Source: Marinococcus halotolerans DSM 16375 (GTDB lineage: Bacteria > Bacillota > Bacilli > Bacillales > Marinococcaceae). Taken from it: a DNA stretch of 64,000 nucleotides. Positions 31,024 to 38,894 of this stretch are shown here, piece after piece (the stretch's first letter is position 1; every line of letters begins with the position of its first letter). Made by a program: the position numbers and the translations under genes. A model generated the notes under the pieces. The model had not been told where the DNA came from. It did no database searches and was given only the letters and a program-made list of their open reading frames with translations. Where the stretch lies: assembly GCF_000420725.1 (NCBI RefSeq), contig NZ_ATVM01000006.1, forward strand, positions 1 to 64,000, written 5' to 3'.

Positions 31024-31848
31024 TCAGGCGTTGGCTCTGCGGAAGCTTATAGTGGCAAGCGCAATTAAAATAGAAGTGAATACGACTAAAAAGAACAGCT
31101 CCTCTGCGATTGTCACTGTACGTCCGAACAGCTGGAGGTTTAGTCCGAGTGCGTCCTGGGCGGCAACCGGCAAATCAGCGGCCCCGGTCATCACTTTCTT
31201 CATAGCGTCTACCCCGTAGGTGACAGGGTTGACTTTAACAAGTATATCCATCCAGGCCGGCATGTTAGTTACCGGAAACAATGCTCCCGAAAGAAAAACC
31301 ATTGGAAATACAAGTACCTGCACAATCAGCTGGAAGCCCTGCGTCGATCGAAGAAGGCTCGCTATCAGCAGGCCGAGGGAAGCAAGTGTGCAGGAAAGCA
31401 GAAACATAATCGGCAGCACAGCCAGTACGTTGCTCCATTCGTAGGTTACGCCGAGAACAGGGATCAAAATAAACATCAGCACTCCCTGCATAAAAGCAAC
31501 CGTAGAGGCCCCGAGCATTTTGCCGATGGCAATGTTCACCCGGGAAACCGGGGACACGAGAATTTCTTTCATATAGCCGAATTCTTTATCCTGGATAACT
31601 GATAAAGAAGAGAAAACCGAAGTCATTAAAAGGGTCATGGCGACAATACCCGGAAAAATGAACGTAAGATAATTAAAATCTTCGATTTCAGAGGTTTGAT
31701 TCATCACCAAATTTTCCATCGTTCCGCTGAAGCCGCCGCCAAAAATAATTAAAAATAAAATAGGCATCGCAAAAGAGCCGAGCAGACGGGGGCGGTCCCG
31801 GACGAATTTCATTAAATCCCGCTGCCAGATGGCAAAAATACCTTCCAT
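31024..31848 (-). CDS. ABC-2 type exporter permease (DrrB-like)
   Basis: This 274-residue protein has six hydrophobic segments and an ABC-2 permease layout. It opens with a cytoplasmic MEGIFAIWQRDLMKFVRDRPRLLG, has the ERGYMKEILVSPV-like loop (EFGYMKEILVSPVSR), and the C-terminal FLSGALFPVTNMP. It forms the membrane channel for the ATPase gene directly upstream (17 bp apart on the minus strand). This drug or lipid exporter type handles amphipathic compounds. AAAGGAG lies before the ATG. Confidence 0.87.
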   Translation of the reverse strand: MEGIFAIWQRDLMKFVRDRPRLLGSFAMPILFLIIFGGGFSGTMENLVMNQTSEIEDFNYLTFIFPGIVAMTLLMTSVFSSLSVIQDKEFGYMKEILVSPVSRVNIAIGKMLGASTVAFMQGVLMFILIPVLGVTYEWSNVLAVLPIMFLLSCTLASLGLLIASLLRSTQGFQLIVQVLVFPMVFLSGALFPVTNMPAWMDILVKVNPVTYGVDAMKKVMTGAADLPVAAQDALGLNLQLFGRTVTIAEELFFLVVFTSILIALATISFRRANA

Positions 31849-31865
31849 ATGTTTGATCTCCTTTC

Positions 31866-32798
31866 TTAGGCGGGGCCGGCTTTAATATCGCGTCCAGTAT
31901 AGGACAAAAATACGTCATTGAGCGTAGGCCGGCGTATGTTCAGGCTCGTAATCGGAACGTGAATCTGCTGCAGAAAAGTAGAAATAAACTGGTCGCTGCT
32001 TGGCACCTGGATGCGCAGAAGGCCTGCTTCCTGTTTTATTTCTGCTTCCGGCATAGCTGACTGCAGCTGTGTGGCAACAGTGTCATTGTCCTCGGTTCCA
32101 AGTTCAATGACGTCCCCGCCCACCTCCTGTTTTAAGCGCTCAGGTGTATCTAGGGCAATGATGGTGCCTTTGTCCATAATAGCGATCCGGTGGCTGATTT
32201 CTGCCTCATCAAGGTAGTGGGTGGTAAGAAATATCGTGATATTTTCTTTTTCCTTCAGGCGGAGAATATATTCCCAAATATGGGCCCGCGTCTGGGGATC
32301 GAGGCCTACCGTCGGTTCATCCAAAAAGAGAACCTTCGGGTAGTGCAGCAGCCCACGGGCGATTTCGAGCCTTCGTTTCATCCCGCCGGAGAATTCCTCC
32401 ACTTTTTTCTTTTGATTGTCGATCAGATCTACAATTTCAAGTACCTCCTGAATACGTTCAGTCCGTTTATGTTTAGGAACACGGTAAAACCGGCAGTGAA
32501 GCTTTAAGTTTTCGAGGGCGCTTAATTTTTCATCGAGCGTATTTTCCTGAAAAATGATACCAATGCTTTCGCGGACCTTTGCCTTCTGCTTAAAAGCGTC
32601 GTAGCCGTTAATGATAACGCTTCCGGAAGTGGGAGCGAGCATTGTACAGATCATGTTGATGGTCGTGCTTTTTCCTGCACCGTTTGGGCCCAGAAAGCCA
32701 AATATCTCTCCCTGCGCGACGTCAAAATGAATACCCTTGACTGCTTCCATATCTTTGAATGATTTTCGCAGTTCGTGCACCTGAATGATAGGTTCCAT
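31866..32798 (-). CDS. ABC transporter ATP-binding protein (DrrA-like)
   Basis: This 310-residue ATPase has Walker A GPNGAGKST, Q-loop IIFQE, signature FSGGMKRRLEIARGLL, Walker B VLFLDEPTVGLDP and switch TTHYLDEAE. A roughly 70-residue C-terminal extension is typical of daunorubicin-resistance-type ATPases. With the downstream permease it would export a hydrophobic compound. Neighbouring carotenoid and hydrolase genes offer possible cargo, but there is no direct link. Confidence 0.9.
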   Translation of the reverse strand: MEPIIQVHELRKSFKDMEAVKGIHFDVAQGEIFGFLGPNGAGKSTTINMICTMLAPTSGSVIINGYDAFKQKAKVRESIGIIFQENTLDEKLSALENLKLHCRFYRVPKHKRTERIQEVLEIVDLIDNQKKKVEEFSGGMKRRLEIARGLLHYPKVLFLDEPTVGLDPQTRAHIWEYILRLKEKENITIFLTTHYLDEAEISHRIAIMDKGTIIALDTPERLKQEVGGDVIELGTEDNDTVATQLQSAMPEAEIKQEAGLLRIQVPSSDQFISTFLQQIHVPITSLNIRRPTLNDVFLSYTGRDIKAGPA

Positions 32799-32953
32799 AC
32801 ATTTACCCCTACTTTAGCCATAGTCATTATGTTAGCGTAACTATATAACTTCAGGCAGTTATCGTCAATGAATACGAAAACGAAAACCGGAGCTGAGGGG
32901 TAGGCGAACGAAATTCAGGGTATGGGCTATTATAGAAGAAGGGGGCGGAAATA

Positions 32954-33892
32954 ATGGAACTTCGAGACCATGTAAAGCAGTATCTGAACCAAAACAGTTC
33001 CTTCGAAGTGGAAACAGTGGAAGAAGTAGTCGATGAACGCAGACGAAGAAATGAAATGACACTCGCTCCGTCGGAACGACCAGCCGTAGCTGAAGTGTGG
33101 GATAAGGATATTGATTTAGAGGGAAGGCCCTTGACCGTGCGCAGATACAAGCCGATTTCTGAAGAACCGCTTCCTATAGTGATTTTTTTCCACGGTGGCG
33201 GATTTGCTGTGGGGAGCCTTGAAACTCATGACGCTTTCTGCCGGGTGCTGGCCAATGAATTGGAGGCTTATGTGGTAGCGGTGGATTACCGGCTCGCGCC
33301 GAAGCACCCGTTTCCGTCAGGAGTATACGACTGCCTCGATGCTGTACGCTGGGTACTTTCCGAGTACCGGGACTGGTCGAACACGGAGGACCGGTTTTAC
33401 CTTTGCGGGGACAGCGCCGGGGCGAATATTGTATACGCAGCATCTACGCTGCTTCGAAAAGAAGAGACGTATCTTGAAGGACAAATGCTTCTGTATCCTG
33501 TCGCTGATTTTTACAACCGGGAGGAAGATCCTGCGTACGTGTCGTATCACCGTTTTAGTGAAGGCTATGGCCTGACGGCCAAAAATATAGGCGACTTTTG
33601 GGCGCATTACCTATCGGCCTGGGATGAGCGCAGAGACCCGCTGGCTGTACCGATGCAGGATGAAGATAAACGCGAAAATCCTCCTACTCTTATCATAACG
33701 GCAGAGTATGATGTCTTGAGGGATGAAGGCGAAGAATTGGCCCGTCAGCTGAAAGAAGCAAATGCAGAGGTTCATCATCACCGGGTGGACGGTACGATTC
33801 ATGGGTTTATCAGCCATTTTCCACTTGAAGAGGACGGCCAGGAAGCGATGAACTACATGCGGGCATTCGTACACAAGCATATTGGAAAATAA
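32954..33892 (+). CDS. Alpha/beta hydrolase, hormone-sensitive-lipase-type esterase
   Basis: This 312-residue protein has the HSL-family oxyanion motif FFHGGGFAVGSLETHD, the nucleophile Ser in CGDSAGANI, Asp in AEYDVLRDEG and His in GTIHGFISHF. These esterases hydrolyse short-chain acyl esters in the cytoplasm. There is no signal peptide. A GGGGGCGGA precedes the ATG. The gene diverges from the ABC transporter genes and ends at a terminator shared with the convergent reductase gene. Confidence 0.88.
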   Translation: MELRDHVKQYLNQNSSFEVETVEEVVDERRRRNEMTLAPSERPAVAEVWDKDIDLEGRPLTVRRYKPISEEPLPIVIFFHGGGFAVGSLETHDAFCRVLANELEAYVVAVDYRLAPKHPFPSGVYDCLDAVRWVLSEYRDWSNTEDRFYLCGDSAGANIVYAASTLLRKEETYLEGQMLLYPVADFYNREEDPAYVSYHRFSEGYGLTAKNIGDFWAHYLSAWDERRDPLAVPMQDEDKRENPPTLIITAEYDVLRDEGEELARQLKEANAEVHHHRVDGTIHGFISHFPLEEDGQEAMNYMRAFVHKHIGK

Positions 33893-33894
33893 TG

Positions 33895-33926
33895 AACACC
33901 CATCCGGCAGCATACGGATGGGTGTT
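33895..33926. terminator. Bidirectional terminator
   Basis: AACACCCATCCG (33895-33906) and CGGATGGGTGTT (33915-33926) form a perfect 12-bp stem between convergent genes. Confidence 0.75.
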
Positions 33927-33942
33927 TCAGGCATATCAGAGG

Positions 33943-35010
33943 TCAGTCTGAAAAGTCCGGGATCAGCCGTTGCTCCTGAAATTCACGAAGCAGTTCCCGG
34001 AACATATCATCGCTGTTTACTACTTCAGTAAAACCAAACTGTTTCACCTTATTAGTATCAGACATAACGTCGTATTCTACGTTGAAAATGAAATCACCGA
34101 ACGGCCAGGCAGCCAGTTTATCAAACGGAATATTCTGCAGACTGTACTTTTCCTGCATCTCCTCCCACAGCTCCTGCTGCTGCGGCATAAAATCAGAGAG
34201 TGTAATTGTTTGCACAGGCCCGGTGTTCATTTGGAACTCCCCGGCAATAACCGGCCACATGTGTTCCCACCGAAAAAAGTCTCCGTTGGTAATATTAAAC
34301 GTTTCAAAGGCGCACGGTTCGTGCAGCGCAGCCCAGACGGAGCAGCGGGCAAGCAGGCCGGCATCGGTAACCTGGGCGAGCGACCGGTAGGTAATATCTT
34401 TTCCCGGAAAACGGAGCGGGAGACCGAGTTCTTTAGAAATAGAGGCATAGACAGCAATAACCATGCTTAAATTCATAGGGGTGCCTACCGAATAGCCGCA
34501 TACGACGTCAGGACGCAAAATTGTCCAGGACCAGCTTTTCCCTTGCTGGTGATTTCGCAGGTAGTCCTCCTGATTGTAATAAAAGTTCGGCGGCATATGA
34601 CGCGGATCGCTTTCCCGTGCCGGTGTTTTAAAGGCACTGAGATGGGCCCCGTACACTTTGGCTCCCTGCATCAATACAACACGCTGGAGCTGCTCAGATG
34701 CCGTTTCAACGGCCTGAACGGCACTTCGGAGCATATCAGTATTAACGGTGATCTGTTCTTTGGAGAGGGGATCATAGTCCTGGTAGGCTGCGTAAAAAAT
34801 ATGGGTGACGGCAGGCACGTCCTGAAGTGCCTGTGTGATTTCTTCTTCTTTTAAGAGATCGGCCTCCAGGTAATAATCGGCGCCGTGGGTGTCCTCCGGC
34901 TGATGCCGGGAGATGCCTATAGCGGTCCAGTCTTCGAGTGATGAAATATGTTTTAAAATACTGCTGCCTATTATGCCGGTCGCTCCTACGACAAGGGCGG
35001 TTTTAGTCAT
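33943..35010 (-). CDS. PRISE-like SDR (progesterone 5-beta-reductase/iridoid synthase type)
   Basis: This 355-residue extended SDR opens ALVVGATGIIGSSILKHI (cofactor site) and contains LMQGAKVYGAHL and NFYYNQEDYLRN. These two are diagnostic for the PRISE family of NADPH-dependent enone reductases best known from plants. LRPDVVCGYSVG follows, and the C-terminal part is also typical. Bacterial members exist, but their natural substrates are mostly unknown; they reduce activated carbon-carbon double bonds. AAAGGAG lies 10 bases before the ATG. The gene stands alone. Confidence 0.85.
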   Translation of the reverse strand: MTKTALVVGATGIIGSSILKHISSLEDWTAIGISRHQPEDTHGADYYLEADLLKEEEITQALQDVPAVTHIFYAAYQDYDPLSKEQITVNTDMLRSAVQAVETASEQLQRVVLMQGAKVYGAHLSAFKTPARESDPRHMPPNFYYNQEDYLRNHQQGKSWSWTILRPDVVCGYSVGTPMNLSMVIAVYASISKELGLPLRFPGKDITYRSLAQVTDAGLLARCSVWAALHEPCAFETFNITNGDFFRWEHMWPVIAGEFQMNTGPVQTITLSDFMPQQQELWEEMQEKYSLQNIPFDKLAAWPFGDFIFNVEYDVMSDTNKVKQFGFTEVVNSDDMFRELLREFQEQRLIPDFSD

Positions 35011-35088
35011 TTAAGAGAACTCCTTTCGGAATATACGGTAATACAGCTGTATACCACAAATCGCCGGAGACCTAACCACCCTGCCCGG

Positions 35089-35116
35089 AAAAAACGCCCG
35101 GACGACTGTCCGGACG
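35089..35116 (-). terminator. Intrinsic terminator after the CwlK-like gene
   Basis: On the minus strand CGTCCGGAC pairs with GTCCGGGCG with one wobble pair and a 4-base loop, followed by six T. Confidence 0.8.
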
Positions 35117-35123
35117 ATAGTCA

Positions 35124-35666
35124 TTACGTATTCTGCTGTTCAGCGGCACGAAGCTCTTCGAGACTCAGGCCGAAGGTCATTTCAAGGTGGGGATAATCTT
35201 TAAACCCGGGCCAGTCCCCGCCCCAGCTGAAACCAAGCTCCTTAGCAATCTCCAAGGCCTCCGTCCAGTCTGCTTCCCCGTTACCATTATCATCGCGTTC
35301 CATATCCCAGACAAGCTCTCCGTCTGGTGTACGTAACGCAAAATCAACGGCGAGCCCGTAATTATGATATGATTCTCCGCCCCGGGCCCGAGTAACAATT
35401 TCTCCCTGTGTCGTCCGGCCCTGGGCGTATAGAGCATCCTGTTCTTCCACCGAACGGTATTCATCCGTTACTACAACTTCGATCCCCTGCTGCTCTGCAC
35501 GCTGAATCCATTCATTTTTTCGTTCCTCCACGACAGGGTGAAGGCTGTTCTGTTCAACAACTTCGCTTGCTTCCACCTCGGGAAGGGGATTCTGCCTGCT
35601 GTTCCATCCGAGTACGACCAAAATGAGAAGCAGCCCGGTTATAAATAGCAAGACATGTTTTTTCAC
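35124..35666 (-). CDS. cwlK: CwlK-like M15 peptidoglycan endopeptidase
   Basis: This 180-residue protein has an N-terminal membrane anchor or signal (about 3-20, HVLLFITGLLLILVVLGW) and an M15-family zinc peptidase domain. Zinc ligands are H101 and D108 in SYHNYGLAVDFA and H160 in DYPHLEM. The layout matches B. subtilis CwlK, which cuts the L-Ala to D-Glu bond in peptidoglycan stems. An acidic loop at 121-136 (with DDNGNGEAD) resembles a calcium-binding turn. It starts at GTG with AAAGGAAA upstream. It is a wall-remodelling enzyme outside the cytoplasmic membrane. Confidence 0.85.
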   Translation of the reverse strand: MKKHVLLFITGLLLILVVLGWNSRQNPLPEVEASEVVEQNSLHPVVEERKNEWIQRAEQQGIEVVVTDEYRSVEEQDALYAQGRTTQGEIVTRARGGESYHNYGLAVDFALRTPDGELVWDMERDDNGNGEADWTEALEIAKELGFSWGGDWPGFKDYPHLEMTFGLSLEELRAAEQQNT

Positions 35667-35743
35667 TCAGCTGATTTCCTTTCTTTTTTCAACCTGCGTA
35701 TAGGAAGTATAAACGAGTATTTGGGGCCCCGAACCGTCTGCCT

Positions 35744-36625
35744 TTAGGCGGGAGTGTTTTCGAGGGCCTGGGCAGCCAGGGCAAATCCGCCGGTGATGCC
35801 CGCATCATCGTAGAGGCCCGGAGTAACAATATATTGATCGATATTGTGAGTGATCATTGGATCCTGAACGTATCCATGAAGCAGCTGCTGCGTCTGTTCC
35901 TGTACTTTTGCGAGCAGGGAAGGCTGTTTGCTTACGCCGCCGCCGATAATAATCCGCTCGGGAGTAAGAATCAGAATGTAATTCATTATGGCCTGCGCGA
36001 GATAATACGCTTCAAGGTCCCATACCTCCGGGCGGGAGGTCAGTTCGCTGCCTTTTTCTCCCCAGCGCTGTTCCACCGCGGGTCCTGAAGCAAGCCCCTC
36101 AAGGCAGTCGCTGTGGTAGGGACACGTGCCGGTGAATTGGTCCTCCGGATGCCGGCGGACTATAATATGTCCGGCTTCCGGGTGGTTCAGGCCTTCAAGA
36201 ATATTGTTGTTAATCACAGCACCAACACCGATCCCGGTGCCGACTGTCATATACAGGCAGCTCGTCTTTCCGGCACCCGCGCCGTGCTTCCATTCTCCGA
36301 GCGCTGCAGCATTAACATCGGTGGTGAAGCCTGCCGGGACAGCGAGGTGTTTTTGTACGTCTCCGAGAATGTTAAAGTTTTGCCATGCTGTTTTTGGCGT
36401 TGTGGTGATATAGCCGTATGTATCATTTTTTGTATTAATGTCAATCGGACCAAAGGAACCGATGCCAACAGCTTCGATAGAAAAAGCACGGAAAAAATCG
36501 TACACGTGCTGCATAGTTTCATCAGGTGTTGTGGTTGGAATAGAAATGCGTTCTTTGATATCACGGCCGTTTTCACTGACCGCGCAGACAAATTTAGTCC
36601 CTCCTGCTTCAATGGCGCCGAGCAT
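35744..36625 (-). CDS. ROK-family fructokinase
   Basis: This 293-residue protein is a ROK sugar kinase. The ATP site GAIEAGGTKFVCAV opens the protein, and the catalytic Asp is in FTTDVNAAALGEW. YMTVGTGIGVGAVI and the zinc-binding group GHIIVRRHPEDQFTGTCPYHSDC follow. EGLASGPAVEQRWG, next to the zinc site, is the pattern of YdhR/GmuE/ScrK-type fructokinases that phosphorylate fructose at C6. AGGAGGT lies 8 bases before the ATG. No sugar transporter is adjacent. Confidence 0.85.
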   Translation of the reverse strand: MLGAIEAGGTKFVCAVSENGRDIKERISIPTTTPDETMQHVYDFFRAFSIEAVGIGSFGPIDINTKNDTYGYITTTPKTAWQNFNILGDVQKHLAVPAGFTTDVNAAALGEWKHGAGAGKTSCLYMTVGTGIGVGAVINNNILEGLNHPEAGHIIVRRHPEDQFTGTCPYHSDCLEGLASGPAVEQRWGEKGSELTSRPEVWDLEAYYLAQAIMNYILILTPERIIIGGGVSKQPSLLAKVQEQTQQLLHGYVQDPMITHNIDQYIVTPGLYDDAGITGGFALAAQALENTPA

Positions 36626-36788
36626 ATAAATAACCTCCTGGTCTTATTCTGAAATATTAAACAGCCTTCTATAAAATAAGAGAATATTTTCATGTTGATA
36701 AAATGCTGCACACTTTTTAATCGTACCTTTTTTTTCTGATTTTGCAAATATGAAATATACTTGCCGGACGGGAAAGGAGTAAGCTTGA

Positions 36789-37472
36789 ATGAGCAGCGAC
36801 AGAGAAATAATAGCAAACGTTCAGGGACAAAGCGGAGAATTGCAGCTGCAGCGCCGCAGCGGTCATTACGAAGTCATCTGCAACGGCACATTTTTGATGG
36901 CGACCCACAACGGAGAGTCGGAGCGGCGCATGGTGCAGGAAGCGCTGTATCATGCTTTCTCAGCAGAATCGGTGCTGATCGGAGGCCTGGGCGTCGGTTT
37001 TTCGCTCGACGAGGCAGTGCAGCATGCAGCTACAGTTTACGTCACTGTTGTGGAATTGGAAAAGTACATTATTGGTTGGAACCGCTTCTATTTTCAACAG
37101 TGGAACGGCAGAGCGCTCGAAAACAGTAAAACGAAAATCGTAGAGGAAGATTTCCAGGTGTTTCTGGAAAAAGAAGCAAACGTCTGTTGGGACGTTATAT
37201 GTATGGACACAGATAACGGCCCGGACTGGCTTGTCCGGGAAGGCAACCACCATATATATGAACCTGACGGTCTTCAGACGATCTACGGCGTGCTCCGTCG
37301 AGGGGGAGTGGCAGCTTTTTGGAGCGCTTCTTATTCCAGGACCTTTGAAAACAGTCTGAAAGCATTATTTGATAACGTATGGATAGAGGAGGTGGAGGTC
37401 GGACGCGGCGGTCCGGACGTTATTTTTTACGCCCGGAAAGCAGAACGCATCCATCCATCACACAATTTTTGA
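36789..37472 (+). CDS. Spermidine-synthase-like (SAM-fold) protein
   Basis: This 227-residue protein resembles the aminopropyltransferase/SpeE fold. ESERRMVQEALY is followed by the nucleotide-binding ESVLIGGLGVGFSLDEAV, VTVVELEKYIIGWNRFY and WDVICMDTDNGPDWL in place of the usual catalytic Asp-rich motif. It lacks the N-terminal beta domain of true spermidine synthases, so its reaction is uncertain and it could be a methyltransferase-like enzyme. AAGGAG precedes the ATG. The downstream csbB operon starts about 100 bp later. Confidence 0.72.
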   Translation: MSSDREIIANVQGQSGELQLQRRSGHYEVICNGTFLMATHNGESERRMVQEALYHAFSAESVLIGGLGVGFSLDEAVQHAATVYVTVVELEKYIIGWNRFYFQQWNGRALENSKTKIVEEDFQVFLEKEANVCWDVICMDTDNGPDWLVREGNHHIYEPDGLQTIYGVLRRGGVAAFWSASYSRTFENSLKALFDNVWIEEVEVGRGGPDVIFYARKAERIHPSHNF

Positions 37473-37575
37473 GATTTTTTTAGCCCTCTACAGTGATACA
37501 AAAGATACAGAGAAGGGTACGATATGAAAGTACTGTGAAAACAGTGGGAGATGAAGGGACCAGGGAGGAAATAGA

Positions 37576-38511
37576 ATGAAAAAGATATCAATCGTAATTC
37601 CTTCGTTTAATGAAGAGGACAACATTGTGTCTGTATATGAATCACTGCAGAACCATTTGGGGCATCTGCCCTATGAAATAGAGGCACTGTATATAGATGA
37701 CGGAAGCTCAGACCGGACATTGGCGAAAATGAGAGAGCTTGCTGGAATGCATGAAAATGTAAGCTACGTTTCGTTTACCCGCAACTTTGGAAAAGAAGCA
37801 GCACTGATTGCCGGGCTGCATCATGCAAATGGAGATGCAGTAGTAATCATTGACGCTGATCTTCAGCATCCGTCCGAGGTAATTTTAGAACTGATTGAAG
37901 GATACGAAGAAGGCTATGATCAGGTGATCGCAAAACGGAACCGGGAGGGAGATTCGAAATTCCGTTCCGGCATGGCCTCGATGTATTATAAATTTATTAA
38001 CAGAATGGTGGATGTGAAGCTTGAAGACGGCGTGGGGGATTTTCGCCTGTTAAGCCGCCGGGCGCTGGACGCTCTGCTTTCCCTGAGTGAAGCCAATCGT
38101 TTTTCAAAGGGGCTTTTTTCATGGATCGGCTTTCCGTCCAAAACGGTTTACTATGAAAATGTTCAGCGCCAGGAGGGCGAAACCAAATGGTCGTTTTCAA
38201 GCCTGCTGAATTACGGCGTGGACGGCATGATTTCCTTTAATAACCGGCCGCTGCGTCTCTGTTTGTATACCGGACTGATCGTGATGCTGCTTGCGCTGGT
38301 TTATATTGGTATTACGTTTGTCCAGATTGTGCGGATGGGAATAGAGGTACCAGGCTATTTTACAACAATTTCCGCTATACTGTTTTTAGGAGGCGTACAG
38401 CTGTTAAGTCTTGGCGTGCTCGGGGAGTATATCGGACGCATTTATTATGAAACGAAAAGACGCCCGCATTATTTAGTGCAGGAATCTAATACGAAAAGGC
38501 GAGATGCATGA
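37576..38511 (+). CDS. csbB: CsbB-like undecaprenyl-phosphate glycosyltransferase (GT2)
   Basis: This 311-residue protein has a GT2 domain (1 to about 225) with SIVIPSFNEEDNI, YIDDGSSDRT and the metal motif VIIDADLQHPSE. Two C-terminal transmembrane segments follow (about 232-257 and 268-290). This matches the polyprenyl-monophosphate glycosyltransferases such as CsbB, which load a sugar (GlcNAc in B. subtilis) on undecaprenyl phosphate inside the membrane. GGGAGG precedes the ATG. It overlaps gtcA by 4 bases and forms a three-gene operon for lipoteichoic acid glycosylation. Confidence 0.88.
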   Translation: MKKISIVIPSFNEEDNIVSVYESLQNHLGHLPYEIEALYIDDGSSDRTLAKMRELAGMHENVSYVSFTRNFGKEAALIAGLHHANGDAVVIIDADLQHPSEVILELIEGYEEGYDQVIAKRNREGDSKFRSGMASMYYKFINRMVDVKLEDGVGDFRLLSRRALDALLSLSEANRFSKGLFSWIGFPSKTVYYENVQRQEGETKWSFSSLLNYGVDGMISFNNRPLRLCLYTGLIVMLLALVYIGITFVQIVRMGIEVPGYFTTISAILFLGGVQLLSLGVLGEYIGRIYYETKRRPHYLVQESNTKRRDA

Positions 38512-38882
38512 AACAGTTGGATAATGAGTTTACCAGATTTGTTTTAGTGGGCGGTATGAATACGTTAAACTACTACGCCGCCTACTTACTGCTTCACGTG
38601 GTACTTTCGGTGCCATATATGATCGCCCATATTACCGGGTTTTTTATCAGCTTTGTCATTTCTTTCTTTTTGAATACATACTTTACCTACCAGGTCCGGC
38701 CTACATGGAAAAAGTTTTTTCAATTTCCGCTGACCCAGGTAGTAAATGTGGGGGCTTCATCCGTTTTTGCTTATATATTCGTGGAATGGCTTGATATTAA
38801 CAGCACTATCGCTCCATTGGGAGCGGTGATCTTTACTATACCGATCACATTCATTGTCACAGGGAAAATACTAAAAAGATAG
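38508..38882 (+). CDS. gtcA: GtrA/GtcA-family membrane protein (flippase)
   Basis: This 124-residue protein has four transmembrane segments and the GtrA-family pattern: FTRFVLVGGMNTLNYYAAYLLL, then ISFFLNTYFTYQVR and KFFQFPLTQVVNVGAS. GtrA/GtcA proteins are thought to flip the lipid-linked sugar made by CsbB-type enzymes to the outer face. It starts in the ATGA overlap with csbB and is followed by yfhO after 12 bp. Confidence 0.88.
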   Translation: MKQLDNEFTRFVLVGGMNTLNYYAAYLLLHVVLSVPYMIAHITGFFISFVISFFLNTYFTYQVRPTWKKFFQFPLTQVVNVGASSVFAYIFVEWLDINSTIAPLGAVIFTIPITFIVTGKILKR

Positions 38883-38894
38883 CGTGGGGAGAGA

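Noticed and set aside
25048-33892. A complete carotenoid or antibiotic biosynthesis cluster
   Set aside because: No crtM, prenyl synthase, polyketide or peptide synthetase is present. FabH, SDR, hydrolases and exporter are separated by terminators or lie on opposite strands, so a single cluster is not supported.
33970-34470. 166-residue plus-strand frame opposite the PRISE gene
   Set aside because: It has no plausible start site or domain; the minus-strand frame has diagnostic family motifs.
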